64,000 nucleotides of DNA from Providencia huaxiensis (GCF_002843235.3 NZ_CP031123.2:1240001-1304000); one strand, 5' to 3'. Positions 44,957-54,569 are shown, numbered from the stretch's first letter. Numbers and translations are program-made. Notes: a model not told the origin generated them from the sequence alone.

Positions 44957-47070
44957 CAGTAAATTATGCCTCAGCATCAACGGTAAGAAAGGATGTCGCA
45001 TCATTATTAAAAGCTCCCCGTAGAATGCCAATTGCTCAGGCTGTAAAAAAATATATGCGCGTTCCAATGGGGGAAGGCTCTTCAATACCGTGGGATGATT
45101 CATTAACACCTTATATTATTGAACCCATGAATTGCCTTGCAGATCGTCGCTATGACTCAGTGATATTTGTTGGTCCAGCTCGAACAGGAAAATCATTGGG
45201 GCTGATTGATGGCTGGATCGTCTATGTCATTGTTTGTGACCCTGCAGACTTTCTTCTCATCCAAATGACGGAAGAAAAGGCGAGGGAACACTCTAAAAAA
45301 CGATTGGATAGAGCCTTTCGTTCAAGTCGAGAGGTGGCTAAAAGACTAAGCCCTCACCGCAATGATAATAACGTTCATGACAAAACATTCAGGGCGGGGA
45401 ATTATTTAAAAATTGGCTGGCCATCCGTCAATATTATGTCCTCTTCGGACTATCGGTTTGTTGCATTAACGGATTATGACCGGTTTCCTGAAGATATAGA
45501 CGGAGAGGGTGATGCCTACACACTAGCCGCAAAGCGTACAACGACATTTATGTCCGCAGGTAAAACACTTGTTGAAAGCTCTCCTGGTCGAGAAATAACA
45601 GACAGTAAATGGCGACGAAATACACCTCATGAGGCACCACCTACAACGGGGATTTTGTCACTTTATAATCGGGGTGATCGCCGCCGCTGGTATTGGCCAT
45701 GTCCGCATTGTTCAGAATATTTCTTACCAAACCGTGAAAACATGGTGGGCTTTAGTGAGGGCGATGACCCAACAGTAGGTAGCAAGGCAGCACGATTACA
45801 GTGTCCACACTGCATGGGAATTATCGAACCAGAACAGAAAAGAGAGCTAAACAATAAAGGCGTTTGGCTTAGAGAGGGGCAGTCGATTGACCAAAATGGC
45901 GTTATAACAGGTGAGCCAAGAGAGTCACGCATTGCTTCATTTTGGATGGAAGGTCCTGCTGCGGCTTATCAAACATGGGAAAAGTTAGTTTATAACTTAC
46001 TTAATGCGGAGCAGGAATACGAGCGAACAGGCAGCGAGGAAACGTTAAAGTCAGTCATTAACACTGACTGGGGGCAACCGTATTTACCGAAAATCAGCCA
46101 AGAACAGCGAAGCGGCGATGATCTCAAGGCTCGTGCTGAGTATTGGGATTATGGAACGGTACCCGATGGTGTTCGTTTTCTTGTGGCTACCGTTGACGTG
46201 CAGGGTGGTAAAAAACGTCGATTTGTTGTTCAAGTCACAGGCTATGGCGCTAGAGGTGAACGTTGGATAATAGACCGTTTCGACATCACTCGCTCTTTAC
46301 GTTATAGCGAAGATGGTGAGGCTAGAAAAATAGACCCATCTTCTTATGCGGAAGATTGGAATATATTAATTCCTGATGTACTTGATAAAACCTACCCACT
46401 TCAAGATCGTGAAGATTTAGAAATGGGAGTCCACGCTATGGCGATAGATACCGGTGGTGAGGAAGGGGTAACGGATAACGCTTATCAATTTTGGCGTAAA
46501 TGCAAAAAAGACGGCCTAGCGCGCCGTGTCTATCTGTTTAAAGGAGATGGTAAAGCCAAAAGCAAGCTGATTACCAAATCCTACCCTGATAATACGGAAC
46601 GTTCAGACCGCCGTGCAAGAGCGCGTGGTGATGTGCCTATTTATTTGTTGCAAACAAATGAATTAAAAGACCGTATTTCCGCACATTTAGGGCGGGAGAC
46701 TGTGGGTAATAACTATGTCCATTTCCCTGACTGGCTCGATGATTCGTTTTACGATGAATTAACGTATGAAGAGCGCGACAGCAGCGGAAAATGGTCAAAG
46801 CCGGGCAAAGGGGCTAACGAAGCTTTTGACTTGATGGTCTATGCACATGCGTTAGTTATTTTACTCGGTTACGAAAAAATCAAATGGGAGAACCCGCCTA
46901 AGTGGGCTCAGTTGCCGGATATCAGTGAAGTTAAACTATCACCTCTGACTTCTAATCAACCTCCTCCAAAATCAACACCAATTCAAACTCAAACAGAAAC
47001 GCAAGAAACCAAGCCTAGCGCAAGTTCGGCATGGACTCCTGTGTCTTCAACATCTGGGGGATGGGTATGA
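44953..47070 (+). CDS. Terminase large subunit (GpA family)
   Basis: 705 residues. ATPase Walker A-like GPARTGKS at about 74-81; the zinc-finger pair CPHC/CPHC (near 240 and 276) and the C-terminal nuclease region belong to lambda GpA-type terminases. It cuts at cos and pumps DNA into the prohead. Coupled by ATGA at both ends. Confidence 0.95.
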   Translation: MTVNYASASTVRKDVASLLKAPRRMPIAQAVKKYMRVPMGEGSSIPWDDSLTPYIIEPMNCLADRRYDSVIFVGPARTGKSLGLIDGWIVYVIVCDPADFLLIQMTEEKAREHSKKRLDRAFRSSREVAKRLSPHRNDNNVHDKTFRAGNYLKIGWPSVNIMSSSDYRFVALTDYDRFPEDIDGEGDAYTLAAKRTTTFMSAGKTLVESSPGREITDSKWRRNTPHEAPPTTGILSLYNRGDRRRWYWPCPHCSEYFLPNRENMVGFSEGDDPTVGSKAARLQCPHCMGIIEPEQKRELNNKGVWLREGQSIDQNGVITGEPRESRIASFWMEGPAAAYQTWEKLVYNLLNAEQEYERTGSEETLKSVINTDWGQPYLPKISQEQRSGDDLKARAEYWDYGTVPDGVRFLVATVDVQGGKKRRFVVQVTGYGARGERWIIDRFDITRSLRYSEDGEARKIDPSSYAEDWNILIPDVLDKTYPLQDREDLEMGVHAMAIDTGGEEGVTDNAYQFWRKCKKDGLARRVYLFKGDGKAKSKLITKSYPDNTERSDRRARARGDVPIYLLQTNELKDRISAHLGRETVGNNYVHFPDWLDDSFYDELTYEERDSSGKWSKPGKGANEAFDLMVYAHALVILLGYEKIKWENPPKWAQLPDISEVKLSPLTSNQPPPKSTPIQTQTETQETKPSASSAWTPVSSTSGGWV

Positions 47071-47282
47071 CCCGAGACGAAATTAAAGAAATGAGGGACG
47101 CGTATCTAAAAGCGGAAATGGAAATACTGCAGGGGAAAAGTGTCACATTTAATGGGCAGTCCATGACAATGGAAAACCTCAGCGAGATCCGCAAGGGGCG
47201 AGAATACTGGGAGAGGCGATATGCACAAAGCAGTGCTACAAAACGCAAGTCACCCGGCTATAAATTAGCGAGGTTCCAATGA
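47067..47282 (+). CDS. gpW-like head-tail joining protein
   Basis: 71 residues, ATGA overlaps on both sides. The helical MTRDEIKEMRDAYLKAE start and the KSVTFNGQSMTMENLSEI hairpin match the lambda W/DUF6148-type small proteins located between terminase and portal. Confidence 0.83.
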   Translation: MTRDEIKEMRDAYLKAEMEILQGKSVTFNGQSMTMENLSEIRKGREYWERRYAQSSATKRKSPGYKLARFQ

Positions 47283-48784
47283 ATTTTCTTGATAAAGCCA
47301 TATCGGTGATTTCACCAGGATGGGCCAGTAGTCGCTTGCGCTCACGAAACCAAATCCTCGCCTATGAAGCCGCAATGCCATCACGGCAACATAAAGCAAG
47401 GCGAGAGCCCCGTAATGCCAATCAATTAACGCAAACTGGGGGGAAATCATTGCGCGAGCAGGCGCGGTGGTTAGATAACAACCATGATCTTGTGATTGGT
47501 ATCCTCGATAAAATGGAGGAGCGGGTTGTTGGTAGTAGGGGAATCATCGTTGAACCTCAGCCACTATCAATAACAGGGCAAATCCATGAAGAACTAGCCA
47601 AACAAATAAGATCTGCTTGGGCTGAATGGTCAATTCGTCCAGAAGTGACAGGGCAATTTACGCGCCCAATGCTTGAGCGTCTCTTGGTTCGAACATGGAT
47701 ACGCGATGGGGAGGTCTTTGCTCAATTAGTCAAAGGAAACCAAAAGGGGTTGGATAAACAAGCGGGGATTCCGTTTTGGTTGGAAGCACTTGAACCTGAC
47801 TTTGTTCCTATTCATCTTGATGATACAGGGGAAAATATCCGACAGGGGATCCAATTAAATAACTGGGGTCGCCCACAATCCTATTCTGTTTACAAAAACC
47901 TGTTAACCGCAGGACAGCAAATGGGAGATCTCAAATCCATCCTCGCTGAAAACATGCTGCATATAAAATATGTACGGCGGTTACATCAGGTGCGTGGTGT
48001 CAGTTTATTTTCAGGTATCTTAATGCGCCTAAGCTCTTTGAAGGACTATGAGGACGCAGAGCTTACAGCAGCAAGGATTGCAGCTTCATTAGGGATGTAC
48101 ATTAAAAAAGGTGATGGCAGTTTCTATGATGCCGATGAAGATAAAGAAGACCGAAATATCATCATTGAGCCGGGCATAATCTACGATGACTTATTGCCCG
48201 GTGAAGAAGTTGGCATGATCAAATCGGATAGGCCAAACCCAAACCTTGAAAACTTTCGGAACGGTCAGTTAAGAGCTGTTGCTGCAGGTAGCCGGGGTAG
48301 CTATTCCAGTATTGCTCGTGACTACAACGGAACATACAGCGCACAAAGACAAGAACTGGTGGAGTCATTTGAAGGGTATTACATCTTGCAAGATACCTTC
48401 TGCGGCTCAATTAGTCGGCCTGTTTATCGACAATGGTTACAGATGGCTATCGCTGCTGGCGTCATTGTGGTTCAGGCTGATGTTGACCGTAACTCACTGT
48501 ACAACGCGACATACAGCGGGCCTGTTATGCCATGGATAGATCCACTTAAAGAGTCAGCGGCATGGAAAACACAAATTCGAGGAGGGGCGGCAACAGAGAG
48601 TGATTGGGTTCGTGCTAGAGGTGGAAACCCAGCGGAAGTTAAACGCCGCCGCAAAGCGGAAATTGATGAAAATAAACGGCTTGGATTGGTTTATGACACA
48701 GATCCCGCCAATGACAAAGGTAACGACAATGCAGACGAGAAACGCGCATCTCATGCTACCAAAAAACAGCACGAAGATGAGTAA
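47279..48784 (+). CDS. Portal protein (lambda gpB family)
   Basis: 501 residues forming the dodecameric DNA channel at one capsid vertex. LRSRNQILAYEAAMPSR at the start, ARWLDNNHDLVIGILDKMEE near 62 and GVSLFSGILMRLSSLKDYEDAE near 239 are characteristic of lambda-family portals. Overlaps gpW-like and protease-capsid genes by a few bases. Confidence 0.94.
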   Translation: MNFLDKAISVISPGWASSRLRSRNQILAYEAAMPSRQHKARREPRNANQLTQTGGKSLREQARWLDNNHDLVIGILDKMEERVVGSRGIIVEPQPLSITGQIHEELAKQIRSAWAEWSIRPEVTGQFTRPMLERLLVRTWIRDGEVFAQLVKGNQKGLDKQAGIPFWLEALEPDFVPIHLDDTGENIRQGIQLNNWGRPQSYSVYKNLLTAGQQMGDLKSILAENMLHIKYVRRLHQVRGVSLFSGILMRLSSLKDYEDAELTAARIAASLGMYIKKGDGSFYDADEDKEDRNIIIEPGIIYDDLLPGEEVGMIKSDRPNPNLENFRNGQLRAVAAGSRGSYSSIARDYNGTYSAQRQELVESFEGYYILQDTFCGSISRPVYRQWLQMAIAAGVIVVQADVDRNSLYNATYSGPVMPWIDPLKESAAWKTQIRGGAATESDWVRARGGNPAEVKRRRKAEIDENKRLGLVYDTDPANDKGNDNADEKRASHATKKQHEDE

Positions 48785-50792
48785 ACCGCTAATGTCGGCA
48801 CCGGAGAAAAGCTGGTTTCAAATGAAAGCAACCAGTGAGACTTCAGCCGATATTTATATTTATGACGAAATTGGGATGTGGGGGATAAGTGCAAAGCGAT
48901 TTACCGAAGATTTAATTTCCCTTGGCAATATCAACCATATCAACCTCCATATTCATTCACCCGGCGGTGAGGTTTTTGAGGGTATCGCCATTTATAACCA
49001 GCTCAAAAACCACAATGCCAACATTACGGTTTATATCGATGGGTTAGCGGCTTCCATGGCGTCCGTTATTGCCATGGTGGGTGACGAAGTCAAAATGCCA
49101 AAAAATGCCATGATGATGATCCATAAACCTTGGGGTGTGTCGTGGGGTGATGCCAATGATATGCGAGATTATGCTGATCTGCTCGATAAGGTCGAAAACG
49201 TCTTAATTCCTGCCTACATGGAAAAAACTGGGAAAACCAAAGAAGAAATTGAAGCCATGCTCGGCGAAGAGACATGGTTAACGGCAGAAGAGTGCGTGGA
49301 GCACGGTTTTGCTAATACTGTGATTGAGCCGGTTAAAGCCATGGCCAGTCTTTCATCTAAACGCATCGAGGAATTTAAATCCATGCCGAAATCATTACAA
49401 AACACCTTGAAAAATAGCTTAGCTAACCCACGAAACACAATAACATCAAACGCACCGGCGACAGAGCCTGCACCACAATCACAAAATCCAACTAATACAC
49501 AACAGCCAGATACGGCAAGCATTCAGGCGCAAGCACGACAAGCCGAGCAAACGCGCATGAATGGTATTAAAGATTTGTTTGCGATGTTCGGCGGTAAGCA
49601 TGACAGCATCATGGTTGAGTGCCTGACAGATATCAACTGCACCGTCGAGCAAGCAAAAGACAAAATTTTAGATTTGGTAGCCAAAGAGGCGACACCAACA
49701 AATAAAAATAATTACGGTGCTCATATTTATGCGAATAACGGTAATCTTGTCGGGGATAGCGTCCGCGCATCATTAATGGCGCGTGCAGGATATGATGAAA
49801 TTCAAGCCGATAACCCATATAACTGCATGACTTTACGTGAATTGGCGCGTATGTCATTAGCGGATCGCGGTGTGGGCGTTGCGAGTTACAATCCAATGCA
49901 AATGATTGCGATGGCCTTTACGCATACAACCTCAGACTTCGGTAATATTCTCCTCGATGTTGCCAATAAATCCATTTTACAGGGGTGGAATGAAGCAGAG
50001 GAAACCTTTGATTTATGGACCAAGAAAGGCCAACTTAGTGACTTTAAAACCGCAACGCGTGTAGGGATGGGGGGCTTCAATTCACTTCGTACCGTCCGTG
50101 AAGGGGCAGAATATAAATACGTAACGACCAGTGACAAAAAAGAGACGATTGCACTGGCGACTTACGGGGAGCTGTTTAGCATTTCTCGTCAAGCCATTAT
50201 CAATGACGACATGTCCATGCTAACCGATATCCCAATGAAATTGGGGAGTGCTGCAAAAGCGACGATTGGGGATCTGGTTTACCTTATTTTAACCAAAAAT
50301 GAAAAAATGCGGTCCGATAATAAACCTCTCTTTAGTGCTGACCATGGCAACACGATTAAGGGGGGAATGGATGTTGATACTATTGGTAACGGTAGAACCG
50401 CTATGCGTAAGCAAAAAGAAGGTGAACGCACGTTAAATATTCGCCCTGCCTTTATGCTTGTGCCGACCGCGTTAGAAATCGCTGCCATTCAGGTAGTAGG
50501 TTCAGGTAGCGTAAAAGGCGCAGATGTGAACGCTAATATTATTAACCCTATCCGCAATATCGCTGAAATCATCACAGAGCCCCGTTTGGATATCAACAGC
50601 GATACCACTTGGTATATGACTTCAGCGAAAGGCACTGACACAATCGAAGTTGCTTATCTAAATGGTGTTGATACGCCGTATATCGACCAACAAGAAGGTT
50701 TCACTTCTGACGGTGTAACTACAAAAGTCCGCATCGATGCTGGTGTTGCTCCTGTTGATTACCGCGGATTGGTGCGCGTTGAAGCTCCATAA
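48777..50792 (+). CDS. ClpP-like prohead protease fused to major capsid protein
   Basis: 671 residues. About 1-200 is a ClpP/S49-like protease (IHSPGGEVFEG near 58; catalytic Ser in GLAASMASVIAM near 92; His in IHKPWG near 117). A Pro/Gln-rich linker and scaffold-like stretch (about 215-290) precede the capsid domain (about 330-671). Such fusions are known in some lambdoid phages; the protease should release the capsid part. ATG 48777 overlaps the portal stop; in-frame starts upstream lie within the portal gene. Confidence 0.9.
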   Translation: MSKPLMSAPEKSWFQMKATSETSADIYIYDEIGMWGISAKRFTEDLISLGNINHINLHIHSPGGEVFEGIAIYNQLKNHNANITVYIDGLAASMASVIAMVGDEVKMPKNAMMMIHKPWGVSWGDANDMRDYADLLDKVENVLIPAYMEKTGKTKEEIEAMLGEETWLTAEECVEHGFANTVIEPVKAMASLSSKRIEEFKSMPKSLQNTLKNSLANPRNTITSNAPATEPAPQSQNPTNTQQPDTASIQAQARQAEQTRMNGIKDLFAMFGGKHDSIMVECLTDINCTVEQAKDKILDLVAKEATPTNKNNYGAHIYANNGNLVGDSVRASLMARAGYDEIQADNPYNCMTLRELARMSLADRGVGVASYNPMQMIAMAFTHTTSDFGNILLDVANKSILQGWNEAEETFDLWTKKGQLSDFKTATRVGMGGFNSLRTVREGAEYKYVTTSDKKETIALATYGELFSISRQAIINDDMSMLTDIPMKLGSAAKATIGDLVYLILTKNEKMRSDNKPLFSADHGNTIKGGMDVDTIGNGRTAMRKQKEGERTLNIRPAFMLVPTALEIAAIQVVGSGSVKGADVNANIINPIRNIAEIITEPRLDINSDTTWYMTSAKGTDTIEVAYLNGVDTPYIDQQEGFTSDGVTTKVRIDAGVAPVDYRGLVRVEAP

Positions 50793-50818
50793 GCAAAACT
50801 AAGAATACAAAACCTCTC

Positions 50819-50838
50819 GCCCTAACGGGCTTTTTTTA
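50819..50838 (+). terminator. Short hairpin after the capsid gene
   Basis: GCCC-TAAC-GGGC followed by seven T. The stem is only 4 bp, so termination is probably partial; it may adjust expression between capsid and decoration protein. Confidence 0.5.
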
Positions 50839-50877
50839 TACCTAAAATCTGGCTCCTCGGGGCCAGAAGGAGAAGTT

Positions 50878-51225
50878 ATGGCTAAGAATTATCAACAACA
50901 GGGATTAACTGTTGAAATTAAAAATACAGGTGCAACCGCTATTATCAGTGGCGATTTGGTCATGGTGGGTGCATTAGCCTGTATCGCTGCAACAAATATT
51001 GAACCAGGGGAAACTGGTGATGGATTTGCTGAAGGTGTCTTTTTACTAAAGAAAAAGGCGGGCGTTGCATTAACGGCAGGTCAAGCGGTGACAGGTGATA
51101 AAGGGGTTGTTGCAGATAAAGGCGGCGTTCCTGTTGGTATCACATGGGAAGCGGCTGAAGCTGGCGCGGAATTAGTACCCGTAAAACTTAATATTTTCCC
51201 AGCGACAGCGGCAGCAGGTGGTTAA
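50878..51225 (+). CDS. Capsid decoration protein (DUF2190)
   Basis: 115 residues, Gly/Ala/Val-rich, with NTGATAIISGDLVMVG and the AGQAVTGDKGVV segment typical of DUF2190 capsid cement proteins that stabilise expanded heads like lambda gpD. GGAG lies upstream. Next to the capsid fusion as expected. Confidence 0.85.
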   Translation: MAKNYQQQGLTVEIKNTGATAIISGDLVMVGALACIAATNIEPGETGDGFAEGVFLLKKKAGVALTAGQAVTGDKGVVADKGGVPVGITWEAAEAGAELVPVKLNIFPATAAAGG

Positions 51226-51228
51226 TTT

Positions 51229-51525
51229 ATGAGTGCGTTTGAGAGGTTAACAGATCGACTGGACGCACTCACCACCAAACGAATGGGAAAGCCTATATCT
51301 ATTAACGGTATAGACCACATCGGGGTGGATTCGCACTTTTTACCTGAATTCGGCCCCGTCACAGGGGATGGGCTTTCTTATGTCATTTTTTCAGCGGGTT
51401 ATCAACCTAGAAAAAACGACAAAGTGGTTGCTGGTGGGCGCTCTTATCTGGTCACTCGCTATCAACGATTTAATGGTAAATGGATGATTTTTGTTGAGGA
51501 CGATGATGATGAAGGGGAAGGATGA
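51229..51525 (+). CDS. FII-like head-tail joining protein
   Basis: 98 residues placed as lambda FII; ERLTDRLDALTTKRMGKPI at the start and SAGYQPRKNDKVVAGGRSY with a beta-rich pattern fit small head-tail connectors often labelled as phage ATP-binding sugar-transporter-like. It overlaps the Z gene. Assignment mainly by position. Confidence 0.68.
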   Translation: MSAFERLTDRLDALTTKRMGKPISINGIDHIGVDSHFLPEFGPVTGDGLSYVIFSAGYQPRKNDKVVAGGRSYLVTRYQRFNGKWMIFVEDDDDEGEG

Positions 51526-52066
51526 AGCGATTCGAAACCTTAACATTATTGTTGAGAAAGTCACTCCCGTTGCAACAGCTCAAGCGATAAATCGTATTGC
51601 TGCTCGAGCAGTAAGTCGCAGTGTTAAGCAAGTTTCTAAAGAAGTCAAAATCCAACAGAAGATCATCCGCAAGCGCGTAAGGCTCAAAAAGGCCAGTGCA
51701 AAGCATGGAACCCCTAAAGCGCGGATCACTGTGAACAGGGGGAATTTGCCCGCTATTGTACTTGGTACAGCGCGCGTTCAATTATCCCGAAGTCGAGGGA
51801 TTGAGCGACGACATGGCAGTGTTTTAAAAGTGGGTAAATTCACCTTTAAAGGCGCATTTATTCAACAGTTAAAAAATGGTAAATGGCACGTCATGCAACG
51901 ACTCAGTTTAAGTCGTTACCCGATTGATGTTGTTAAAATACCCGTTTCTAAACCGCTAACGGAAGCCTTTGAAGAGCATGCAGTTAAAGTCCGTGAGGAG
52001 GACATGAGTAAAGAAATGCGTGATGCCTTAAATAACCAATTACGGCTGTATTTTAAGGGGGGGTAG
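51506..52066 (+). CDS. Minor tail protein Z
   Basis: 186 residues; AINRIAARAVSRSVKQVSKE near 25-45 and the basic QQKIIRKRVRLKKASAK are typical of the gpZ family, which completes the tail end that joins the head. Three ATG codons in a row (51503, 51506, 51509) follow GAGGA; the middle one has best spacing. The GTG of gpU overlaps its stop. Confidence 0.85.
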   Translation: MMKGKDEAIRNLNIIVEKVTPVATAQAINRIAARAVSRSVKQVSKEVKIQQKIIRKRVRLKKASAKHGTPKARITVNRGNLPAIVLGTARVQLSRSRGIERRHGSVLKVGKFTFKGAFIQQLKNGKWHVMQRLSLSRYPIDVVKIPVSKPLTEAFEEHAVKVREEDMSKEMRDALNNQLRLYFKGG

Positions 52067-52464
52067 TGATTAAGCACACCAAGATCCGCGAGCTAGTGAT
52101 TGAGGGCCTCAAAGCTAGCATTCCAAAATTATCAACTTATGACGGGCGACCCGTCAACTTCGATGAAAATGAACTGCCTGTTGTTGCTGTTTATTTAACT
52201 GAGCCTCGCCCAGACCCAAAGTACCTTGATAGCAATCAATGGACAGCCATTCTTCATATTGAGCTGTTTTTAAAAGCGGCCAAAACCGATTCTGATTTAG
52301 ATAAATGGGTAGAAGAAAAACTGTATCCAGCAATCAAAAACATAACAAATTTAGGTGATGTATTAACCGATATGACGCCAAAGGGGTTTGATTATAATCG
52401 TGATGATGAAATGGCGCTATGGGCATCGGTTGATATTACTTACCAAATTGAATATGAAATGTAA
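52066..52464 (+). CDS. Tail terminator protein U
   Basis: 132 residues of the gpU type ([39 protein letters not shown]). It caps the growing tail tube as a hexamer. GTG start overlapping the Z stop, with AAGGGGGG ahead. Confidence 0.87.
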   Translation: MIKHTKIRELVIEGLKASIPKLSTYDGRPVNFDENELPVVAVYLTEPRPDPKYLDSNQWTAILHIELFLKAAKTDSDLDKWVEEKLYPAIKNITNLGDVLTDMTPKGFDYNRDDEMALWASVDITYQIEYEM

Positions 52465-52475
52465 GGAATTTTAAG

Positions 52476-52988
52476 ATGACAAAAGTACCAAATCCACTGG
52501 AGCCCACGAAAGGGGCTGGCACGACACTCTGGGTTTACACCGGAACAGATGACCCTACCAAGGATCCGCATACTGATACAGGTTTTACTCGATTAGCTAA
52601 AATCAAATCACTAGAGCCGGGGGAAATCACGGCGGCAAGTGAAGATGACAGCTACCTTGATGACCCTGATGGCGACTGGGAAAACACCACTCAGGGTGAG
52701 AAATCATCAGGTGAAACCAGTGTTACCCTTGCTTGGCTGCCGGGTGAAGAAGGACAAAAAGACCTTGTTAAATGGTTTGATGAAGGTGCGCCACGCTTTT
52801 ACAAAATTCTGTACCCAAATGGCACGCTGGATTTATTTAAAGGCTGGATTAGCGGCCTAGGTAAACAAGTCCCGATCAAAGAAACCATAACCCGAACGGT
52901 AAAGATAAAGAACACAGGCCGTCCAACCATGGCAGAAGAAATCCCCCCAAAACCAGCGGGTAAAACAGTTACTCAACCAAAAGAGTAA
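52476..52988 (+). CDS. Major tail tube protein V
   Basis: 170 residues with the gpV-type start [19 protein letters not shown] and central [20 protein letters not shown]. It polymerises into the flexible tail tube. The usual C-terminal Ig-like domain of lambda gpV (246 residues) is absent. A terminator follows. Confidence 0.87.
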   Translation: MTKVPNPLEPTKGAGTTLWVYTGTDDPTKDPHTDTGFTRLAKIKSLEPGEITAASEDDSYLDDPDGDWENTTQGEKSSGETSVTLAWLPGEEGQKDLVKWFDEGAPRFYKILYPNGTLDLFKGWISGLGKQVPIKETITRTVKIKNTGRPTMAEEIPPKPAGKTVTQPKE

Positions 52989-53010
52989 TAAATATTTAAA
53001 TCAATCAAAT

Positions 53011-53033
53011 AGCCACAGAAATGTGGCTTTTTT
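53011..53033 (+). terminator. Terminator after the tail tube gene
   Basis: AGCCACA (53011-53017), GAAA tetraloop, TGTGGCT (53022-53028), then T6. Late polymerase must read through it to reach the tail genes downstream. Confidence 0.88.
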
Positions 53034-53048
53034 ATATGCATTTCACCC

Positions 53049-53158
53049 TGTGCACCACATGCACACACACCTAAAGCATCGAACCGTTATTTAGGAATGA
53101 GCCTTTGAGGAAATCAGTTATAGCTGATACTGCTTCGATGGGCTGATCTCCTATGTGG
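53049..53158 (+). promoter_or_regulatory. Structured leader before the Rha gene
   Basis: Nested long-range complementarities CCACAT/ATGTGG (53055-53060 with 53153-53158) and CATCGAA/TTCGATG (53077-53083 with 53134-53140) enclose a hairpin ATCAG/CTGAT (53113-53128). Two local hairpins would exclude them: TGTGCA/TGCACA (53049-53065) and CCTAAA/TTTAGG (53070-53095). It may be a folded RNA leader or small RNA; no known family recognised. Confidence 0.5.
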
Positions 53159-53189
53159 CAAGGGTTCATTACTAAGTAAGGACAGTATC

Positions 53190-53753
53190 ATGGCTAAATT
53201 AACAGTCATCAATAATGCTATATCTGAACAACCAACTATGACCAGCTTAGAAATGGTTGACTACATTAATGCTGATAGAAAAGCAAAGGCTGAGGTGGAA
53301 GGTTTAAACTTCCCATGCAAGCAATATAAAAAGCTTTCACATAAAAACTTTATGGCAAAAGCTCCAAGAGTTTTAGGTGAAAGTCAATCAGCTAAATTTT
53401 TAGCTGATTACATTGATAGCAAAGGGCGGTCATATCCGTGCTTTAAATTCCCTAAGCGTGAAGCTTGTCTGATGGCTATGAGTTATAGCTACGAACTTCA
53501 AGCACAAGTATTCGATCACATGACAGAGTTGGAGGCTGAATCAGGATTTGGATTTACCATCCAGCAACTACAGCACATGTTAGCAGTGGCAAGAAAAGCT
53601 TCTGATGAAGATTCTAGCGATGCAGGCCGCCGATTACGTAAAAGGCAAGATGATTTGGTTATATTAAATCGCGCTGAAAAGCTGATTGGTGACATTAGCC
53701 AAATGGCTCTAGGGTTAGTAGGTGGCGGTAAGTTGCTAACTCATGACAAATAA
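53190..53753 (+). CDS. Rha-family phage regulatory protein inserted in the tail region
   Basis: 187 residues of the Rha type: an N-terminal DNA-binding part (MTSLEMVDYINADRKAKAE; HKNFMAKAPRVLGE), then KGRSYPCFKFPKREACLMAMSYSYELQAQVFDHM, described here in pieces around residues 80-115, a hallmark of the family. Rha proteins affect phage growth in IHF-minus hosts and resemble antirepressors. Its site between V and G, behind a terminator and its own leader, marks an accessory (moron) gene. Confidence 0.8.
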   Translation: MAKLTVINNAISEQPTMTSLEMVDYINADRKAKAEVEGLNFPCKQYKKLSHKNFMAKAPRVLGESQSAKFLADYIDSKGRSYPCFKFPKREACLMAMSYSYELQAQVFDHMTELEAESGFGFTIQQLQHMLAVARKASDEDSSDAGRRLRKRQDDLVILNRAEKLIGDISQMALGLVGGGKLLTHDK

Positions 53754-53847
53754 ATTTAATTACGTCTCCTCAAAATTGAGGGCATTGATTTTACAGATAA
53801 ATAGGTCGCTAAGCGGCCTTTTTTATTATTAACGAAAAGGTATCGAT

Positions 53848-54231
53848 ATGTTTTTAAAGAAAAAAGAAATCAAAATTGGTGAAGAAGTTATCATTCTTTC
53901 TGAATTAACTGCCCTGCAGCGTGCTGAGTATTTTGAATTATTAGTCCATCAAGAGAGTGAACTTGAAAACCTCAAAGGTCACGCGCTGGGAGCTAAAGTA
54001 AATCGACATGGCGTTGAGCAACTTACATGGATTGTCTCTCGCTCGATTTGGAACACTGATAGAAATCGCGACATTGAAACCATCTATCAGGAAATACTCG
54101 ATAACTGGGGTGATTCAGCCTTAAAAGCCGCATTTGATACCGCCTCTAAACTAAGCGGCATGAACAATGACAGCGACCCTAGTGAAAAAGAAGGGCAAGA
54201 AGCGCAGGAGCCTGAATCACTGGAAAAGTAG
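53848..54231 (+). CDS. Tail assembly chaperone G
   Basis: 127 residues of the gpG family (EEVIILSELTALQRAEYFELL at the start; TWIVSRSIWN). It binds the tape measure protein during tail assembly. Its end carries GGAAAAG followed at once by the TAG stop; a -1 slip gives the GT fusion. Confidence 0.87.
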   Translation: MFLKKKEIKIGEEVIILSELTALQRAEYFELLVHQESELENLKGHALGAKVNRHGVEQLTWIVSRSIWNTDRNRDIETIYQEILDNWGDSALKAAFDTASKLSGMNNDSDPSEKEGQEAQEPESLEK

Positions 54232-54569
54232 TCGCGCGTGAACGTGTGTTTGCTTTGCGACTGGCGCGTGAATTTGGGCGACCTGACTGGCGACGAATGC
54301 TAGATGAAATCAGTGCAACCGAGTATAGCGATTGGACCGACCATTTCAGCAAAGTACCGTTCACGCCTCAGCTTATTGATACCGAATTTGCTGCATTACA
54401 GAAAACCGTATTTCAGACCATGTTTGGTGGTGATACTGAGTTAACCGATTTTATGTTACTGACCGATGTAGAGGCGAGTGATACAGAAATGTCAGACGAA
54501 ACACTGCAGACAATCGGCGAGGGAATTGTCGGAGGGGTGCGATATGAGCAACCAAATAGCGGATCTTGA
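54222..54569 (+). CDS. T domain of the gpGT frameshift product
   Basis: About 115 codons in the -1 frame relative to gpG, open from 54222 and reading VARERVFALRLAREFGRPDW, the conserved start of lambda gpT-like DUF4035 regions. There is no ribosome site of its own. The fused product (53848-54569) would be about 240 residues and recruits tail tube subunits. The slip sequence is less canonical than lambda's GGGAAAG. Confidence 0.82.
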   Translation, partial: GKVVARERVFALRLAREFGRPDWRRMLDEISATEYSDWTDHFSKVPFTPQLIDTEFAALQKTVFQTMFGGDTELTDFMLLTDVEASDTEMSDETLQTIGEGIVGGVRYEQPNSGS

